NCBI GenBank assembly: GCA_016780775.1
Contig: JADHLI010000004.1
Span: 62,001 to 126,000, forward strand
Direction of reading: 5' to 3'
DNA length: 64,000 nucleotides
Source of the DNA: Alphaproteobacteria bacterium
GTDB lineage: Bacteria > Pseudomonadota > Alphaproteobacteria > Puniceispirillales > Puniceispirillaceae
Shown here: piece after piece, positions 35,896 to 45,102 of the stretch
Position numbering within the stretch: the stretch's first letter is position 1
Layout of the letters: the number at the start of each line of letters is the position of its first letter
Notes under the pieces: generated by a model
The model's input: only the letters and a program-made list of their open reading frames with translations
Database searches by the model: none
What the model was told of the DNA's origin: nothing
Position numbers and translations under genes: made by a program

Positions 35896-38730
35896 ATGAC
35901 CCAGCATAAAATTAACACCTCTCAGAAAGTATCCGATGAGGTGAAAAAAACCACCTGTTATATGTGCGCCTGTAGATGCGGCATCAATGTGCATATGTGC
36001 GATGGCAAGGTTCGTTATATCGAAGGTAACCGCGATCATCCCGTTAATCAGGGCGTATTATGTGCCAAGGGCAGCGCGGGTATTATGCAGCATTATGCAC
36101 CTTCGCGCCTGAACACCCCGATGCGTCGTGTCGGAGAGCGCGGGGAAGGGAAGTTTGAGCCCATAAGCTGGGAAGAAGCTCTAAGCACAGCAACTGAATG
36201 GCTAGCACCTATTCGAAAAGATGACCCATCTTGCCTAGCCTTTTTTACTGGCCGCGATCAATCACAAGGTCTAACGGGTTGGTGGGCACAGCAATTTGGC
36301 ACGCAAAATTTTGCTGCCCATGGCGGCTTCTGTTCAGTCAATATGGCTGCCGCTGGTATTTATACAATGGGCGGCGCGTTCTGGGAGTTTGGCTCTCCTG
36401 ACTGGGAACGTACTAAATTATTTATGATTTTCGGTGTCGCAGAAGATCATGACAGCAACCCGATTAAAATGGGGCTGTCCCGATTGAAGGAAAGAGAAGC
36501 AAAAATTATTGCCGTGAATCCTGTGCGCACTGGCTATAACGCGATTGCTGATGAATGGGTAGGCATTACCCCCGGAACAGATGGGTTGTTTGTATTGGCG
36601 CTAATCCATGAGTTGATGGGCGCTGGTAAGGTCGATATTGATTATCTCTGTCGTTATACCAACGCGCCTTGGCTGGTTATCGATAATCCGGGCGGCGCAG
36701 ATGATGGCTTGTTTGCCCGTAATGAAGCTGGTGAGGCTCTTATTTGGGATAAAAAAGCAGATAAGCCATGTGCATATAGCGAAAAAGGCATCACACCAGA
36801 AATGGCAGCATCTGTAAGCTTGGCAGATGGACGGCGCGCACGCCCTGTCTTTGCGCTGATGGCAGATAAATATTTGGATGATAAATACAGCCCAGAAGCT
36901 GTGGCAGAGGCAACCGGCATTCCAACTAGCCAGATTAAATCTATCGCCTATCAGCTAGCTAAAACTGCCTTTGAAGAAGAAATTGTCATCAAGCAGAAAT
37001 GGACAGACTGGAAAGGCGAGACGCATAGCGAGATGCGAGGCCGTCCGGTGAGCTTTCATGCGATGCGCGGTATTTCTGCTCATTCAAACGGATTTCAGAC
37101 TTGCCGTTCCATTCATTTACTGCAAATTTTATTAGGCTCAGTGGAATGTCCGGGTGGTTTCCGCTTCAAGCCGCCTTATCCAAAGCCGTCTAGCGCACAT
37201 CCTGCACCTGGTCGACCAAAGGGGCCTGAAACGCCTCTGTCTGGGCCACCACTGGGCTATATTCATGGGCCTGAAGATCTGTTGGTAGAGGCGGATGGCA
37301 GTCCACAGCGTATTGATAAAGCCTATAGCTGGGATGCGCCGTTTTCAGCACATGGCATGATGCATATGGTAATATCCAATGCCTATGCAGGCGATCCTTA
37401 TCCAGTAGATGTGCTGTTTATGTATATGGCTAATATGTCGTGGAATTCATCTATGAATTCTGGCGGTGTGATGGAAATGCTAAAAGCCAAAAATGAAGAT
37501 GGGGAATATGTGATTCCGAAAATTATTTACTCGGATGCATATGAATCAGAAATGGTGGCCTTTGCCGATCTTATTTTGCCAGACACCACCTATTTAGAGC
37601 GCCATGACTGTATTTCTTTACTCGATAGGCCAATTTGTGAACCTGATGCGGTCGCAGATTCTATCCGCTGGCCAGTTGTAGAACCAGACCGTGATGTGCG
37701 CGGCTTTCAGTCGGTTTTGTTGGAGCTAGGCGGCAGGTTAGGTCTAAACGGCATGACAGGGGAGGATGGCAAGCCCTTATATAAAGATTACGCTGATTAT
37801 ATCATCAATCACCAGCGCAAACCCGGTATTGGTCCACTTGCAGGGTTTAGAGGAGAAGATGGCAGCCAGTCTGGGCGCGGTGATCCTAATCCTGGCCAGC
37901 TAGATGCTTATATTGATAATGGCGGCTTTTGGTCTGAAGAGTTGCCTGAGGCAGCGCGTTTTTATAAACACGCTAATCAAGATTATCAGGATTGGGCAGT
38001 CAAAATGGGCTTTTTTGATGCCCCGCAGCCTGTTACCTTCCAACTTTGGCTTGAACCTTTGGCAAAATTCCAGCTAGCGGCAAATGGGCATGGGGAACAT
38101 ATTCCCCCAGAGCATATCAAAGAACAGATCAAAGCCTGTTTTGACCCGTTGCCTGATTGGTATGCGCCATTTGAAGGGGAGCGTCTAGATAACGTGAATG
38201 ATTATCCCTATCATGCAATCACCCAACGTCCGGCGGCGATGTACCATAGCTGGGGATCGCAAAATAGCTGGCTTCGCCAAATTCACACGAAAAATCCCCT
38301 TTATGTGCCTGGTCCCATCTGTGATGAAGCAGGGCTGGTAGATGATGATTGGGCATGGGTTTCTTCCCATCACGGCAGAATAAAGGTGCAAATTAAGCGC
38401 ATGGAGGCGGTGAATAACAAAACCATGTGGACTTGGAATGCTATTGGTAAGCGCCGCGGGGCTTGGGCGCTGTCCCCAGATGCACCAGAAGCCAAGAAAG
38501 GCTTTTTGCTGAACCACCTAATTCATGAGTTACTGCCGGGTAAGGGAGATGGGCTTCGTTGGTCAAATTCTGACCCTATAACTGGACAGGCCGCATGGTA
38601 TGATTTGCGGGTAAATATTGAAAAAGCTGAAGTAGGTGAGGGGGTCTCTGAGCCCGCGGTACCAGCCCAAGAGCCGTTGAAAGAAAACGGTCAAACCGAG
38701 CTTCGCTATGGACAGGAGTGGACATCATGA
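35896..38730 (+). CDS. soeA: Molybdopterin oxidoreductase, SoeA-like sulfite dehydrogenase catalytic subunit
   Basis: Large subunit of the DMSO reductase superfamily, 944 residues. It has an N-terminal [4Fe-4S] site Cys21, Cys24, Cys28 and Cys56, and the likely Mo ligand Cys146 in HGGFCSVNM. It has the Mo-bis-MGD domains and the C-terminal nucleotide-binding part (YHAITQRPAAMYHSWGSQN). There is no twin-arginine signal, so the enzyme should face the cytoplasm, as in SoeABC and unlike DMSO reductase. Genes for a four-cluster ferredoxin subunit and a DmsC-type anchor follow directly. The tpa, xsc and pta genes next door release sulfite in the cytoplasm, so sulfite oxidation is the best guess. 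Polysulfide or thiosulfate reductases share the layout. Confidence 0.8.
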   Translation: MTQHKINTSQKVSDEVKKTTCYMCACRCGINVHMCDGKVRYIEGNRDHPVNQGVLCAKGSAGIMQHYAPSRLNTPMRRVGERGEGKFEPISWEEALSTATEWLAPIRKDDPSCLAFFTGRDQSQGLTGWWAQQFGTQNFAAHGGFCSVNMAAAGIYTMGGAFWEFGSPDWERTKLFMIFGVAEDHDSNPIKMGLSRLKEREAKIIAVNPVRTGYNAIADEWVGITPGTDGLFVLALIHELMGAGKVDIDYLCRYTNAPWLVIDNPGGADDGLFARNEAGEALIWDKKADKPCAYSEKGITPEMAASVSLADGRRARPVFALMADKYLDDKYSPEAVAEATGIPTSQIKSIAYQLAKTAFEEEIVIKQKWTDWKGETHSEMRGRPVSFHAMRGISAHSNGFQTCRSIHLLQILLGSVECPGGFRFKPPYPKPSSAHPAPGRPKGPETPLSGPPLGYIHGPEDLLVEADGSPQRIDKAYSWDAPFSAHGMMHMVISNAYAGDPYPVDVLFMYMANMSWNSSMNSGGVMEMLKAKNEDGEYVIPKIIYSDAYESEMVAFADLILPDTTYLERHDCISLLDRPICEPDAVADSIRWPVVEPDRDVRGFQSVLLELGGRLGLNGMTGEDGKPLYKDYADYIINHQRKPGIGPLAGFRGEDGSQSGRGDPNPGQLDAYIDNGGFWSEELPEAARFYKHANQDYQDWAVKMGFFDAPQPVTFQLWLEPLAKFQLAANGHGEHIPPEHIKEQIKACFDPLPDWYAPFEGERLDNVNDYPYHAITQRPAAMYHSWGSQNSWLRQIHTKNPLYVPGPICDEAGLVDDDWAWVSSHHGRIKVQIKRMEAVNNKTMWTWNAIGKRRGAWALSPDAPEAKKGFLLNHLIHELLPGKGDGLRWSNSDPITGQAAWYDLRVNIEKAEVGEGVSEPAVPAQEPLKENGQTELRYGQEWTS

Positions 38731-39521
38731 CAAACCTACCCCAAGAGCCAACCAAAAAGCTGGGTTTGGTTATCGATCTTGATATTTGTGTTGGTTGCCA
38801 CGCTTGTGCCGTGAATTGTAAAGAATGGAATACAGGCGGATATGGTAATGCGCTATCTGATCAGGATGCTTATGGTGCATCGCCTAGCGGCACGTGGTTA
38901 AACCGTATTCACAGCTTTGAGGCAATTCCCCAAGATGCACAAGGCCAGCCTGTACCGTCTGATGCGCGGATTGTGCATTTTCCAAAATCTTGTTTGCATT
39001 GTGATGATGCGCCTTGTGTTACAGTTTGCCCAACAGGGGCATCTTATAAACGGGCTGAGGACGGCATTGTACTGGTGAATGAGGATCATTGCATTGGGTG
39101 CGGGCTATGTGCATGGGCATGCGCCTATGGGGCACGCGAAATGGATGAAGCTGCCGGTGTTATGAAGAAATGCACCTTATGTGTTGACCGTATCTATAAT
39201 GATAATTTGCCGGAAGAAGATCGCGAGCCTGCCTGTGTGCGAAGCTGTCCTGCTAATGCACGTCATTTTGGCGATCTAGCAGACCCGCAGTCTGATGTAT
39301 CTGTGATGGTAGCGGCGCGTGGCGGGGTTGATTTGATGCCAGAACAGGGTAATCGGCCAGTAAATAAGTATCTGCCGCCACGTCCAAAAACTTCTTCTTG
39401 TGCAAGCTCTAATGAGGAAGAAGCACCAAATTTGGTGAAATTGGCACAGGAAAACACACGCGGCGGTGCCGCGCAATCTGGCTTTTTGGGCTGGCTTGAT
39501 AATGCGCTCTCGCGTATGTAA
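38727..39521 (+). CDS. soeB: SoeB-like iron-sulfur electron-transfer subunit
   Basis: A 264-residue ferredoxin-type subunit. The ATG at 38727 overlaps the soeA stop (ATGA) with GGAG upstream, which is better than the GTG at 38718. Four cysteine groups are visible: CVGCHACAVNC (residues 21-31), CLHCDDAPCVTVCPTG, CIGCGLCAWACAYG, and CTLCVDRI with CVRSCP. This is the four-cluster layout of DmsB/PsrB/SoeB. The C-terminal 60 residues are less conserved and may contact the anchor. It would pass electrons from the Mo site of the upstream subunit to the membrane anchor. Confidence 0.85.
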   Translation: MTNLPQEPTKKLGLVIDLDICVGCHACAVNCKEWNTGGYGNALSDQDAYGASPSGTWLNRIHSFEAIPQDAQGQPVPSDARIVHFPKSCLHCDDAPCVTVCPTGASYKRAEDGIVLVNEDHCIGCGLCAWACAYGAREMDEAAGVMKKCTLCVDRIYNDNLPEEDREPACVRSCPANARHFGDLADPQSDVSVMVAARGGVDLMPEQGNRPVNKYLPPRPKTSSCASSNEEEAPNLVKLAQENTRGGAAQSGFLGWLDNALSRM

Positions 39522-39562
39522 TCGGTCTTAAAAAGCATTTTTCAATAGCGGAAAATTTTATT

Positions 39563-40483
39563 ATGCATCCAGCTAAATCGGTCATTTTCTTTACCACTAT
39601 TTCAGGCGCAGGCTTCGGGTTTATAGCGCTTTTATCGCTGGCAATATGTTTCGGGATTGCGGCATTTGATACTGCTTTATTTACAAGCGCGATTATCGCT
39701 GTTGGTTTAAGTAGCGCAGGGCTTATCTCTTCAACTTTTCATCTAGGTAATCCGCAACGTGCATGGCGTGCCCTAAGCCAGTATCAAAGCTCGTGGTTAT
39801 CGCGCGAAGGGGTGTTATCGGTAATAACTTTAGCGGCCTTTGTGCTGTGGCTTGGCAGTGCTTTTGTTACTGGTCACGCACCTTTATGGATTGGCGCCGC
39901 TATTGCCATTTTGTGCGGGTTAACGATTTTTGCTACCGCGATGATTTATGCACAATTAAAGCCAGTGCCGCGCTGGCATAGTCATTTAACGCCTGCTAGC
40001 TACCTAGGCTTTGGTTTATCTAGCGGGATATTATTATTTGCATCCCTTACACCTAGTGTTACCGCGCTTGGCTATATCAGCATGGCCAGCCTTATCCTAG
40101 CATGGGCGATAAAGATGATGTGGTGGCAGCGTGCCGATAAAACAGGGCGGGATGCCGATGGTTCAACATTGGCAACGGCTACAGGTCTTACAGGCTATGC
40201 AAGCGTGAAACTATTTGAAGCCCCGCATTTGACTAAAAACTATCTAATGAAGGAAATGGTATTTGAAATTGGCCGCAAGCATGCCACAAAATTGCGCCGA
40301 ATTTCGATGGGTTTAGGATTTGTTCTACCATTCATTTTGCTGATGTTAGCCGCGTTTTTTGGTGCGCCAATAATCATTTGTGCCAGCGCCGCTTTCCTTC
40401 TTCATATGACAGGATTGTTTGTGGAGCGTTGGTTATTCTTTGCTGAAGCTGAACATGTGGTTGCGCTCTATTACGGTAAATAG
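39563..40483 (+). CDS. soeC: SoeC-like membrane anchor (DmsC family)
   Basis: A 306-residue integral membrane protein with about eight helices and the DmsC family block STFHLGNPQRAWRALSQYQ then WLSREGVLS. Such subunits anchor the cytoplasmic Mo and Fe-S subunits and exchange electrons with the quinone pool. Its gene ends the soeABC-like set and is followed 28 bases later by a strong two-way terminator. Confidence 0.83.
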   Translation: MHPAKSVIFFTTISGAGFGFIALLSLAICFGIAAFDTALFTSAIIAVGLSSAGLISSTFHLGNPQRAWRALSQYQSSWLSREGVLSVITLAAFVLWLGSAFVTGHAPLWIGAAIAILCGLTIFATAMIYAQLKPVPRWHSHLTPASYLGFGLSSGILLFASLTPSVTALGYISMASLILAWAIKMMWWQRADKTGRDADGSTLATATGLTGYASVKLFEAPHLTKNYLMKEMVFEIGRKHATKLRRISMGLGFVLPFILLMLAAFFGAPIIICASAAFLLHMTGLFVERWLFFAEAEHVVALYYGK

Positions 40484-40510
40484 CTCGTTCTGCTAAAACC
40501 AAGGTAAAAG

Positions 40511-40543
40511 AAAAGCTGTATCTAAATGCTAGATACAGCTTTT
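40511..40543. terminator. Bidirectional intrinsic terminator between soeC and the aminotransferase gene
   Basis: AAAAGCTGTATCT (40511-40523) pairs perfectly with AGATACAGCTTTT (40531-40543) over 13 bases with a 7-base loop. On the plus strand the T run continues TTTTG, and the A-rich left side gives a T run on the minus strand, so the hairpin can stop both convergent transcripts. Confidence 0.92.
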
Positions 40544-40566
40544 TTGTTTTCCTATTGCCTCAGTGT

Positions 40567-41880
40567 CTAGACATGCGCATCAAGCGTTTTGCGGAATTTA
40601 TCCACAATTTCGTCGATATGTGAGCGTTCTGCAACAAAGGCAGGCGCTAGAATACCATTATCGCCTGTGAACTTCACATGCAGGCCGTTCCAGAACATAT
40701 CCTTTTGCATCTGCGTGCCACGTCTGCCACCTACACCATCATGGTGCAATTCAACACCAGCCATCATACCATAGCCGCGTAAATCCTTCACCAGCTCATG
40801 GTCTTTCAATGACCAGACTGCATCCAGAAAATATTGCGACATATCTGCTGCGCGGTCAAACAAGCCTTCATCCTCATAGATTTTCTGTGTTGCAATACCA
40901 GCAGCACAGGCGGCAGGATGGGCAGAATAGGTGTATCCATGGAAAAACTCGATAGCATTTTCAGGAGAAGCGTTAGTTATCGTGTTGTAAATCTCATCCT
41001 TCACCGCAACCGCACCCATCGGAATAGCACCATTAGTAAGCGCCTTAGCCATCGTGATAATATCTGGCGTCACACCATAGGTTTCAGAAGCGAAGGCTTT
41101 GCCGGTGCGCCCAAAGCCTGTGATAACCTCATCAAACACCAGCAAGATGCCATGTTCGTCACAAATTTCACGAAGCCGCTTAAGATAGCCAATAGGCGGT
41201 ACAAGTGTACCGGTTGAGCCAGCAATAGGTTCAACAAATACAGCTGCGATAGTGCTACCGCCATAAGTCTCACAGATGCGCACCAAATCTTCTGCTAATT
41301 CTGCACCTGTGTCTGGCTGACCTTTGGTAAAGGCCTGCTCTGGTGTGTGTGTATGGCGCATGGTAACGACATTTGGCAGGGTTACCGGGAATGTCTCTCT
41401 GTTTTTGACCATACCAGCTAGCGATACACCGCCCATATTCACGCCGTGATAAGCGCGCTCACGGCTAACAAAACGTAGCCGCTGAGATTGACCGTTTGCA
41501 CGGTTATAGGCCATCACAATTTTCATTGCTGTTTCAACAGATTCTGAACCCGAATTTGTAAAAAACACATGGTTTATGGGGTCAGGCAAAAGACGTGACA
41601 CCCGCTCGGCTAATTCAAATGAGCCCGGATGGCCAAGCTGGAAATGCGGAATATAGTCATTTTCCAACATCTGTTTATAAACCGCCTCAGCGATTTCAGT
41701 TCGGCCATGACCAGCGGGGGTGCAAAACAGACCTGAAGATCCGTCAATAACTTTGCCACCCTTATAATCCCAGCAATACATACCTTCCGATTTAACGACA
41801 AGGCGCGGGTTAGCTTTGAAATCCCGATTTGCGGAAAAGGGCATCCAATGATTTTCCAAAGAATTTACATCAAAAGGCAT
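40567..41880 (-). CDS. tpa: Class III PLP aminotransferase, probable taurine:pyruvate aminotransferase
   Basis: Transfers the amino group of an omega-amino acid to pyruvate. The 437-residue protein begins FDVNSLENHWMPFSANRDFK, as in beta-alanine:pyruvate aminotransferases. It has the PLP features FTNSGSESVETAMK, FDEVITGFGRTGK and the Schiff-base lysine in MAKALTNGAIPMG. The adjacent divergent xsc gene, 428 bases away, points to taurine as substrate and sulfoacetaldehyde as product. By sequence alone it is closer to the beta-alanine or omega-amino acid type than to classic Tpa, so substrate is uncertain; taurine, hypotaurine and beta-alanine may all be used. Confidence 0.78.
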   Translation of the reverse strand: MPFDVNSLENHWMPFSANRDFKANPRLVVKSEGMYCWDYKGGKVIDGSSGLFCTPAGHGRTEIAEAVYKQMLENDYIPHFQLGHPGSFELAERVSRLLPDPINHVFFTNSGSESVETAMKIVMAYNRANGQSQRLRFVSRERAYHGVNMGGVSLAGMVKNRETFPVTLPNVVTMRHTHTPEQAFTKGQPDTGAELAEDLVRICETYGGSTIAAVFVEPIAGSTGTLVPPIGYLKRLREICDEHGILLVFDEVITGFGRTGKAFASETYGVTPDIITMAKALTNGAIPMGAVAVKDEIYNTITNASPENAIEFFHGYTYSAHPAACAAGIATQKIYEDEGLFDRAADMSQYFLDAVWSLKDHELVKDLRGYGMMAGVELHHDGVGGRRGTQMQKDMFWNGLHVKFTGDNGILAPAFVAERSHIDEIVDKFRKTLDAHV

Positions 41881-42308
41881 AACACCCTCCTAGCTGTATT
41901 TAGTTATTTGATTGACCTGTTTTAAAAGTACCAACGACTTTAGAAATCCAGTCCTTATCTTAACGGGAGCAGAGTGGCAAAAGTCAACTAAATTACACGT
42001 AAATTACAGCTTTTTTAGCCTTTGAAATGATGGGCATGAAATATTCGAATTTTCTGCAAAAAAGTGACGGTTTATTGATATTTTAAGGCGTTTATTTGTA
42101 GAGTTTGCCGCCGTTTAAAAAAGGTGTGAAATTCTATGAAGAGATAGCCTTGACAGAAGTGAATCTAATCTACATAGCTATGATGAAACGTAGGTTTTCC
42201 ACAGCTTTTCAACGCTAAAATTTGGTGCGCGCTTTAATGCAGAACATGATTCTTTGAAAAAAGCAAAAGCGCTTAAAGTTGTTAATTGTTAATTGAAGGG
42301 AGCACATC
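41881..42308. other. 428-base divergent promoter region between tpa and xsc
   Basis: No coding capacity of note is seen. The stretch is AT-rich. TTGACA at 42150-42155 could be a -35 box for xsc, but the -10 candidates 16-18 bases on (for example CATAGC) are poor. Close to the xsc ATG there is a repeated GTTAATTGTTAATTG followed by the ribosome site AAGGGAG. No TauR-type regulator gene lies nearby, although the region is long enough for one or more operators. Confidence 0.45.
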
Positions 42309-44087
42309 ATGAAGATGACAACCGAAGAAGCATTTGTGAAAGTGCTGCAAAGACACGGAATTGAACATGCCTTTGGTATTATTGGCTCGGCAATGATGCC
42401 GATATCTGATTTGTTTCCAAAAGCAGGAATTACGTTTTGGGACGCTGCGCATGAATGTAATGCAGGTATGATGGCTGATGGCTATACCAGAGCTTCTGGT
42501 AAGGTCTGTATGATGGTTGCGCAAAATGGACCAGGCATTACTAACTTTGTAACGCCGGTTAAAACAGCTTACTGGAACCATACGCCTCTGCTGCTGGTTA
42601 CCCCGCAAGCGGCAAACAAGACTATCGGACAAGGCGGCTTTCAGGAAGTTGAGCAAATGGCGTTGTTCAAGGATATGGTCGCCTATCAAGAAGAGGTGCG
42701 GGACCCCTCTCGTATCGCTGAAGTTCTGAACCGTGTTATCTCGCAAGCTATCCGATTGAGCGCACCTGCGCAAATCAACGTGCCCCGCGATTTCTGGACA
42801 CAAGTCATCGATATTGAAATTCCTGAAGCTGTGCGCTTTGAGCGCCCCTCTGGCGGCGAGGAAGCTATTGCAGAGGCCGCAAAGTTGCTATCTGAAGCGG
42901 AATTCCCAGTATTGCTGAACGGTGCAGGTGTTGTTATCGGCGGCGGAATTGAAGCATCGATGGCACTCGCAGAACGCCTTGATGCGCCGGTTTGTTGTGG
43001 TTATCAACATAATGATGCGTTTCCTGGCTCGCATCCGCTTTTTGCTGGCCCGCTTGGGTATAATGGCTCAAAAGCAGGTATGGAGCTGATAGCTAAAGCA
43101 GATGTGGTGCTTGCCCTTGGCACGCGTTTAAATCCATTCTCTACCCTTCCGGGTTATGGCATTGATTACTGGCCAAAAGATGCAAAGATTATTCAGGTAG
43201 ATATTAATCCTGACCGAATTGGCCTGACCAAGCCAGTGTCAGTTGGTATTGTCGGCGATGCTAAGAAGGTTGCAACATCAATTCTGGAGCGTCTAGGCAG
43301 CAATGCTGGCGAGAAGGGGCGTTCTACGCGTAAATCGGTTGTCGCCCAGACGAAATCAGCATGGGCGCAGGAGCTAACCTCGCTTACCCATGAAGATGAT
43401 GATCCCGGTACAACTTGGAATGAGCGTGCACGTACACGTGAGCCTAAAAAGATGAGCCCACGCATGGCATGGCGGGCGATTACCTCTGTGTTGCCAAAAG
43501 AAGCCATTATCAGCTCTGATATCGGCAATAACTGCGCCATTGGTAATGCTTATCCAACTTTTGATGAAGGGCGTAAATATCTGGCCCCCGGCCTGTTTGG
43601 CCCTTGTGGTTATGGCTTTCCAGCCATAGCTGGTGCAAAGATTGCCCAGCCAGATGTGCCAGTTGTCGGTTTTGCAGGGGACGGTGCATTTGGCATTTCG
43701 ATGAACGAAATGGTGTCAGTTGGTCGCAGTGAATGGCCAGCTATTACCATGGTTATCTTCCGCAATTATCAGTGGGGTGCTGAAAAGCGCAATACGACAC
43801 TGTGGTTTGATGATAATTTCGTAGGCACAGAGTTGGATACGGATGTTACCTATGCAGGTATCGCCAAACAGTGCGGGCTTGAAGGGGTACAGGTAGACAG
43901 CATGGACGCCTTAAGTGAGGCTCTTGATAGGGCTATCAACGCGCAGATGAAGGATAACAAAACAACCTTTATTGAGGTGGTGCTAAACCAAGAGCTGGGT
44001 GAGCCTTTCCGCCGCGATGCAATGAAACAGCCTGTTCAGGTTGCGGGTATCGACCCTTCTGACTTCCGCCCACAGCAATCTGCCTAA
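42309..44087 (+). CDS. xsc: Sulfoacetaldehyde acetyltransferase
   Basis: Thiamine-diphosphate enzyme that cleaves sulfoacetaldehyde with phosphate into acetyl phosphate and sulfite, the desulfonation step shared by taurine, isethionate and related sulfonates. The 592-residue protein has the cofactor-activating Glu49 in AAHECNAGMMADGYTR, the ThDP motif GDGAFG at residues 457-462 ending at an asparagine about 28 residues on (RNYQWG), and the Xsc-specific WNHTPLLLVTPQAANKT and KRNTTLWFDDN stretches. A good ribosome site (AAGGGAG) precedes the ATG. pta follows after 19 bases. Confidence 0.96.
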   Translation: MKMTTEEAFVKVLQRHGIEHAFGIIGSAMMPISDLFPKAGITFWDAAHECNAGMMADGYTRASGKVCMMVAQNGPGITNFVTPVKTAYWNHTPLLLVTPQAANKTIGQGGFQEVEQMALFKDMVAYQEEVRDPSRIAEVLNRVISQAIRLSAPAQINVPRDFWTQVIDIEIPEAVRFERPSGGEEAIAEAAKLLSEAEFPVLLNGAGVVIGGGIEASMALAERLDAPVCCGYQHNDAFPGSHPLFAGPLGYNGSKAGMELIAKADVVLALGTRLNPFSTLPGYGIDYWPKDAKIIQVDINPDRIGLTKPVSVGIVGDAKKVATSILERLGSNAGEKGRSTRKSVVAQTKSAWAQELTSLTHEDDDPGTTWNERARTREPKKMSPRMAWRAITSVLPKEAIISSDIGNNCAIGNAYPTFDEGRKYLAPGLFGPCGYGFPAIAGAKIAQPDVPVVGFAGDGAFGISMNEMVSVGRSEWPAITMVIFRNYQWGAEKRNTTLWFDDNFVGTELDTDVTYAGIAKQCGLEGVQVDSMDALSEALDRAINAQMKDNKTTFIEVVLNQELGEPFRRDAMKQPVQVAGIDPSDFRPQQSA

Positions 44088-44106
44088 ATAGGGGCTAGTG
44101 CCTAAT

Positions 44107-45087
44107 ATGCCACAGCCGCCAAAAAGCTCTGCAACTGCCGCACAGAATTTTATCAGCTCTGTTGCGGCAGATTGCCCAGAGGGGCTTTTGGCAGCCGCGC
44201 GCGGCAAGGGCAGAATAAACTTACTTGTAGTCAGGGCATCTGCTGCCCTGCCTATGGAAGCGGCCTTCAATGCTTATCAAGCTGGTATCGCTAACCCTAT
44301 CTTAGTCGGTGAGGGGGCCGCTATTCGCGTTGAGGCAGAAAAGCTTGGCTGGGACCTCTCCGGCATCACCATAATCGAGGCTACTGGTGAGAAAGAAGCG
44401 GCTTTGATAAGTGCTGGTCTGCTGCGAGATAGCCTCAAAGATGGTGCTGTCCAGGCTATTGGCGCGGTAATGAAAGGCCAACTCCACACAGATGTATTTA
44501 TGGCGGCGTTACTGAACCGGGAGATAGGTCTTCGTATCGGCAATCGGCTTGTTCATGTCTTTGCTATATACCCGCCGGATAGCTCAGCTGGACCTATTTT
44601 GGTTTCTGATGCAGCAGTTAATGTACAGCCAGATGAAAAAACGCAAAATCAGTCCATGATTGAAATGTGCGCTCTGGCAAAAAAGCTAGGGCAAGCACGT
44701 CCGAAATTAGCGATATTATCAGCAACTGAAACCCCAATAGAGTCCATGCCGGCTTCTATTACAGCGCACGAGCGTGCTAAGTGGGCAGCAGAAAATATCT
44801 CAGAAATTGAAGTATCTGGACCTCTTTCCTTCGACCTTGCTTTATCAGATAAAGCTGTTCAAACCAAAGGGGTGGAAGGGGATATGGTCGCTGGGCAAGC
44901 AAATTGTTTGCTCGTGCCGGATATCGTTAGTGGTAATATCCTTTATAAAGCGCTGGTCTATCTTGGCGGCGGTTGTGCAGCCGGTATTGTGCTAGGAGGC
45001 GCTGTGCCTGTATTATTGACTAGCCGTGCAGACCCACCGCAAGCCCGCCTTGCTTCTATTGCTTTAGCTGCGGTTGCTCAAGATTAG
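44107..45087 (+). CDS. pta: Phosphate acetyltransferase
   Basis: Converts the acetyl phosphate formed by Xsc to acetyl-CoA. The short form of about 326 residues contains only the PTA_PTB catalytic domain: GRINLLVVRASAA, KGQLHTDVFM, IYPPDSSAGPILVSDAAVN, and the C-terminal GGCAAGIVLGGAVPVLLTSRAD. The ATG at 44107 is favoured because GGGG lies 12 bases ahead; a GTG at 44098 would place it only 3 bases away. The xsc-pta pair is the standard arrangement for sulfonate dissimilation. It converges on the next gene with a 15-base gap. Confidence 0.94.
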   Translation: MPQPPKSSATAAQNFISSVAADCPEGLLAAARGKGRINLLVVRASAALPMEAAFNAYQAGIANPILVGEGAAIRVEAEKLGWDLSGITIIEATGEKEAALISAGLLRDSLKDGAVQAIGAVMKGQLHTDVFMAALLNREIGLRIGNRLVHVFAIYPPDSSAGPILVSDAAVNVQPDEKTQNQSMIEMCALAKKLGQARPKLAILSATETPIESMPASITAHERAKWAAENISEIEVSGPLSFDLALSDKAVQTKGVEGDMVAGQANCLLVPDIVSGNILYKALVYLGGGCAAGIVLGGAVPVLLTSRADPPQARLASIALAAVAQD

Positions 45088-45102
45088 GCGAGATGGGCTA
45101 CA

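Noticed and set aside
35896-38730. DMSO reductase or formate dehydrogenase assignment for the large molybdoenzyme
   Set aside because: There is no twin-arginine signal and no selenocysteine codon was noted at the Mo ligand; the three-gene layout and the Xsc neighbourhood fit a SoeABC-type sulfite dehydrogenase better, though this remains an inference.
42282-42803. 173-codon minus-strand frame over the xsc start
   Set aside because: It is antisense to the well-conserved Xsc N-terminus and has no recognisable domain.
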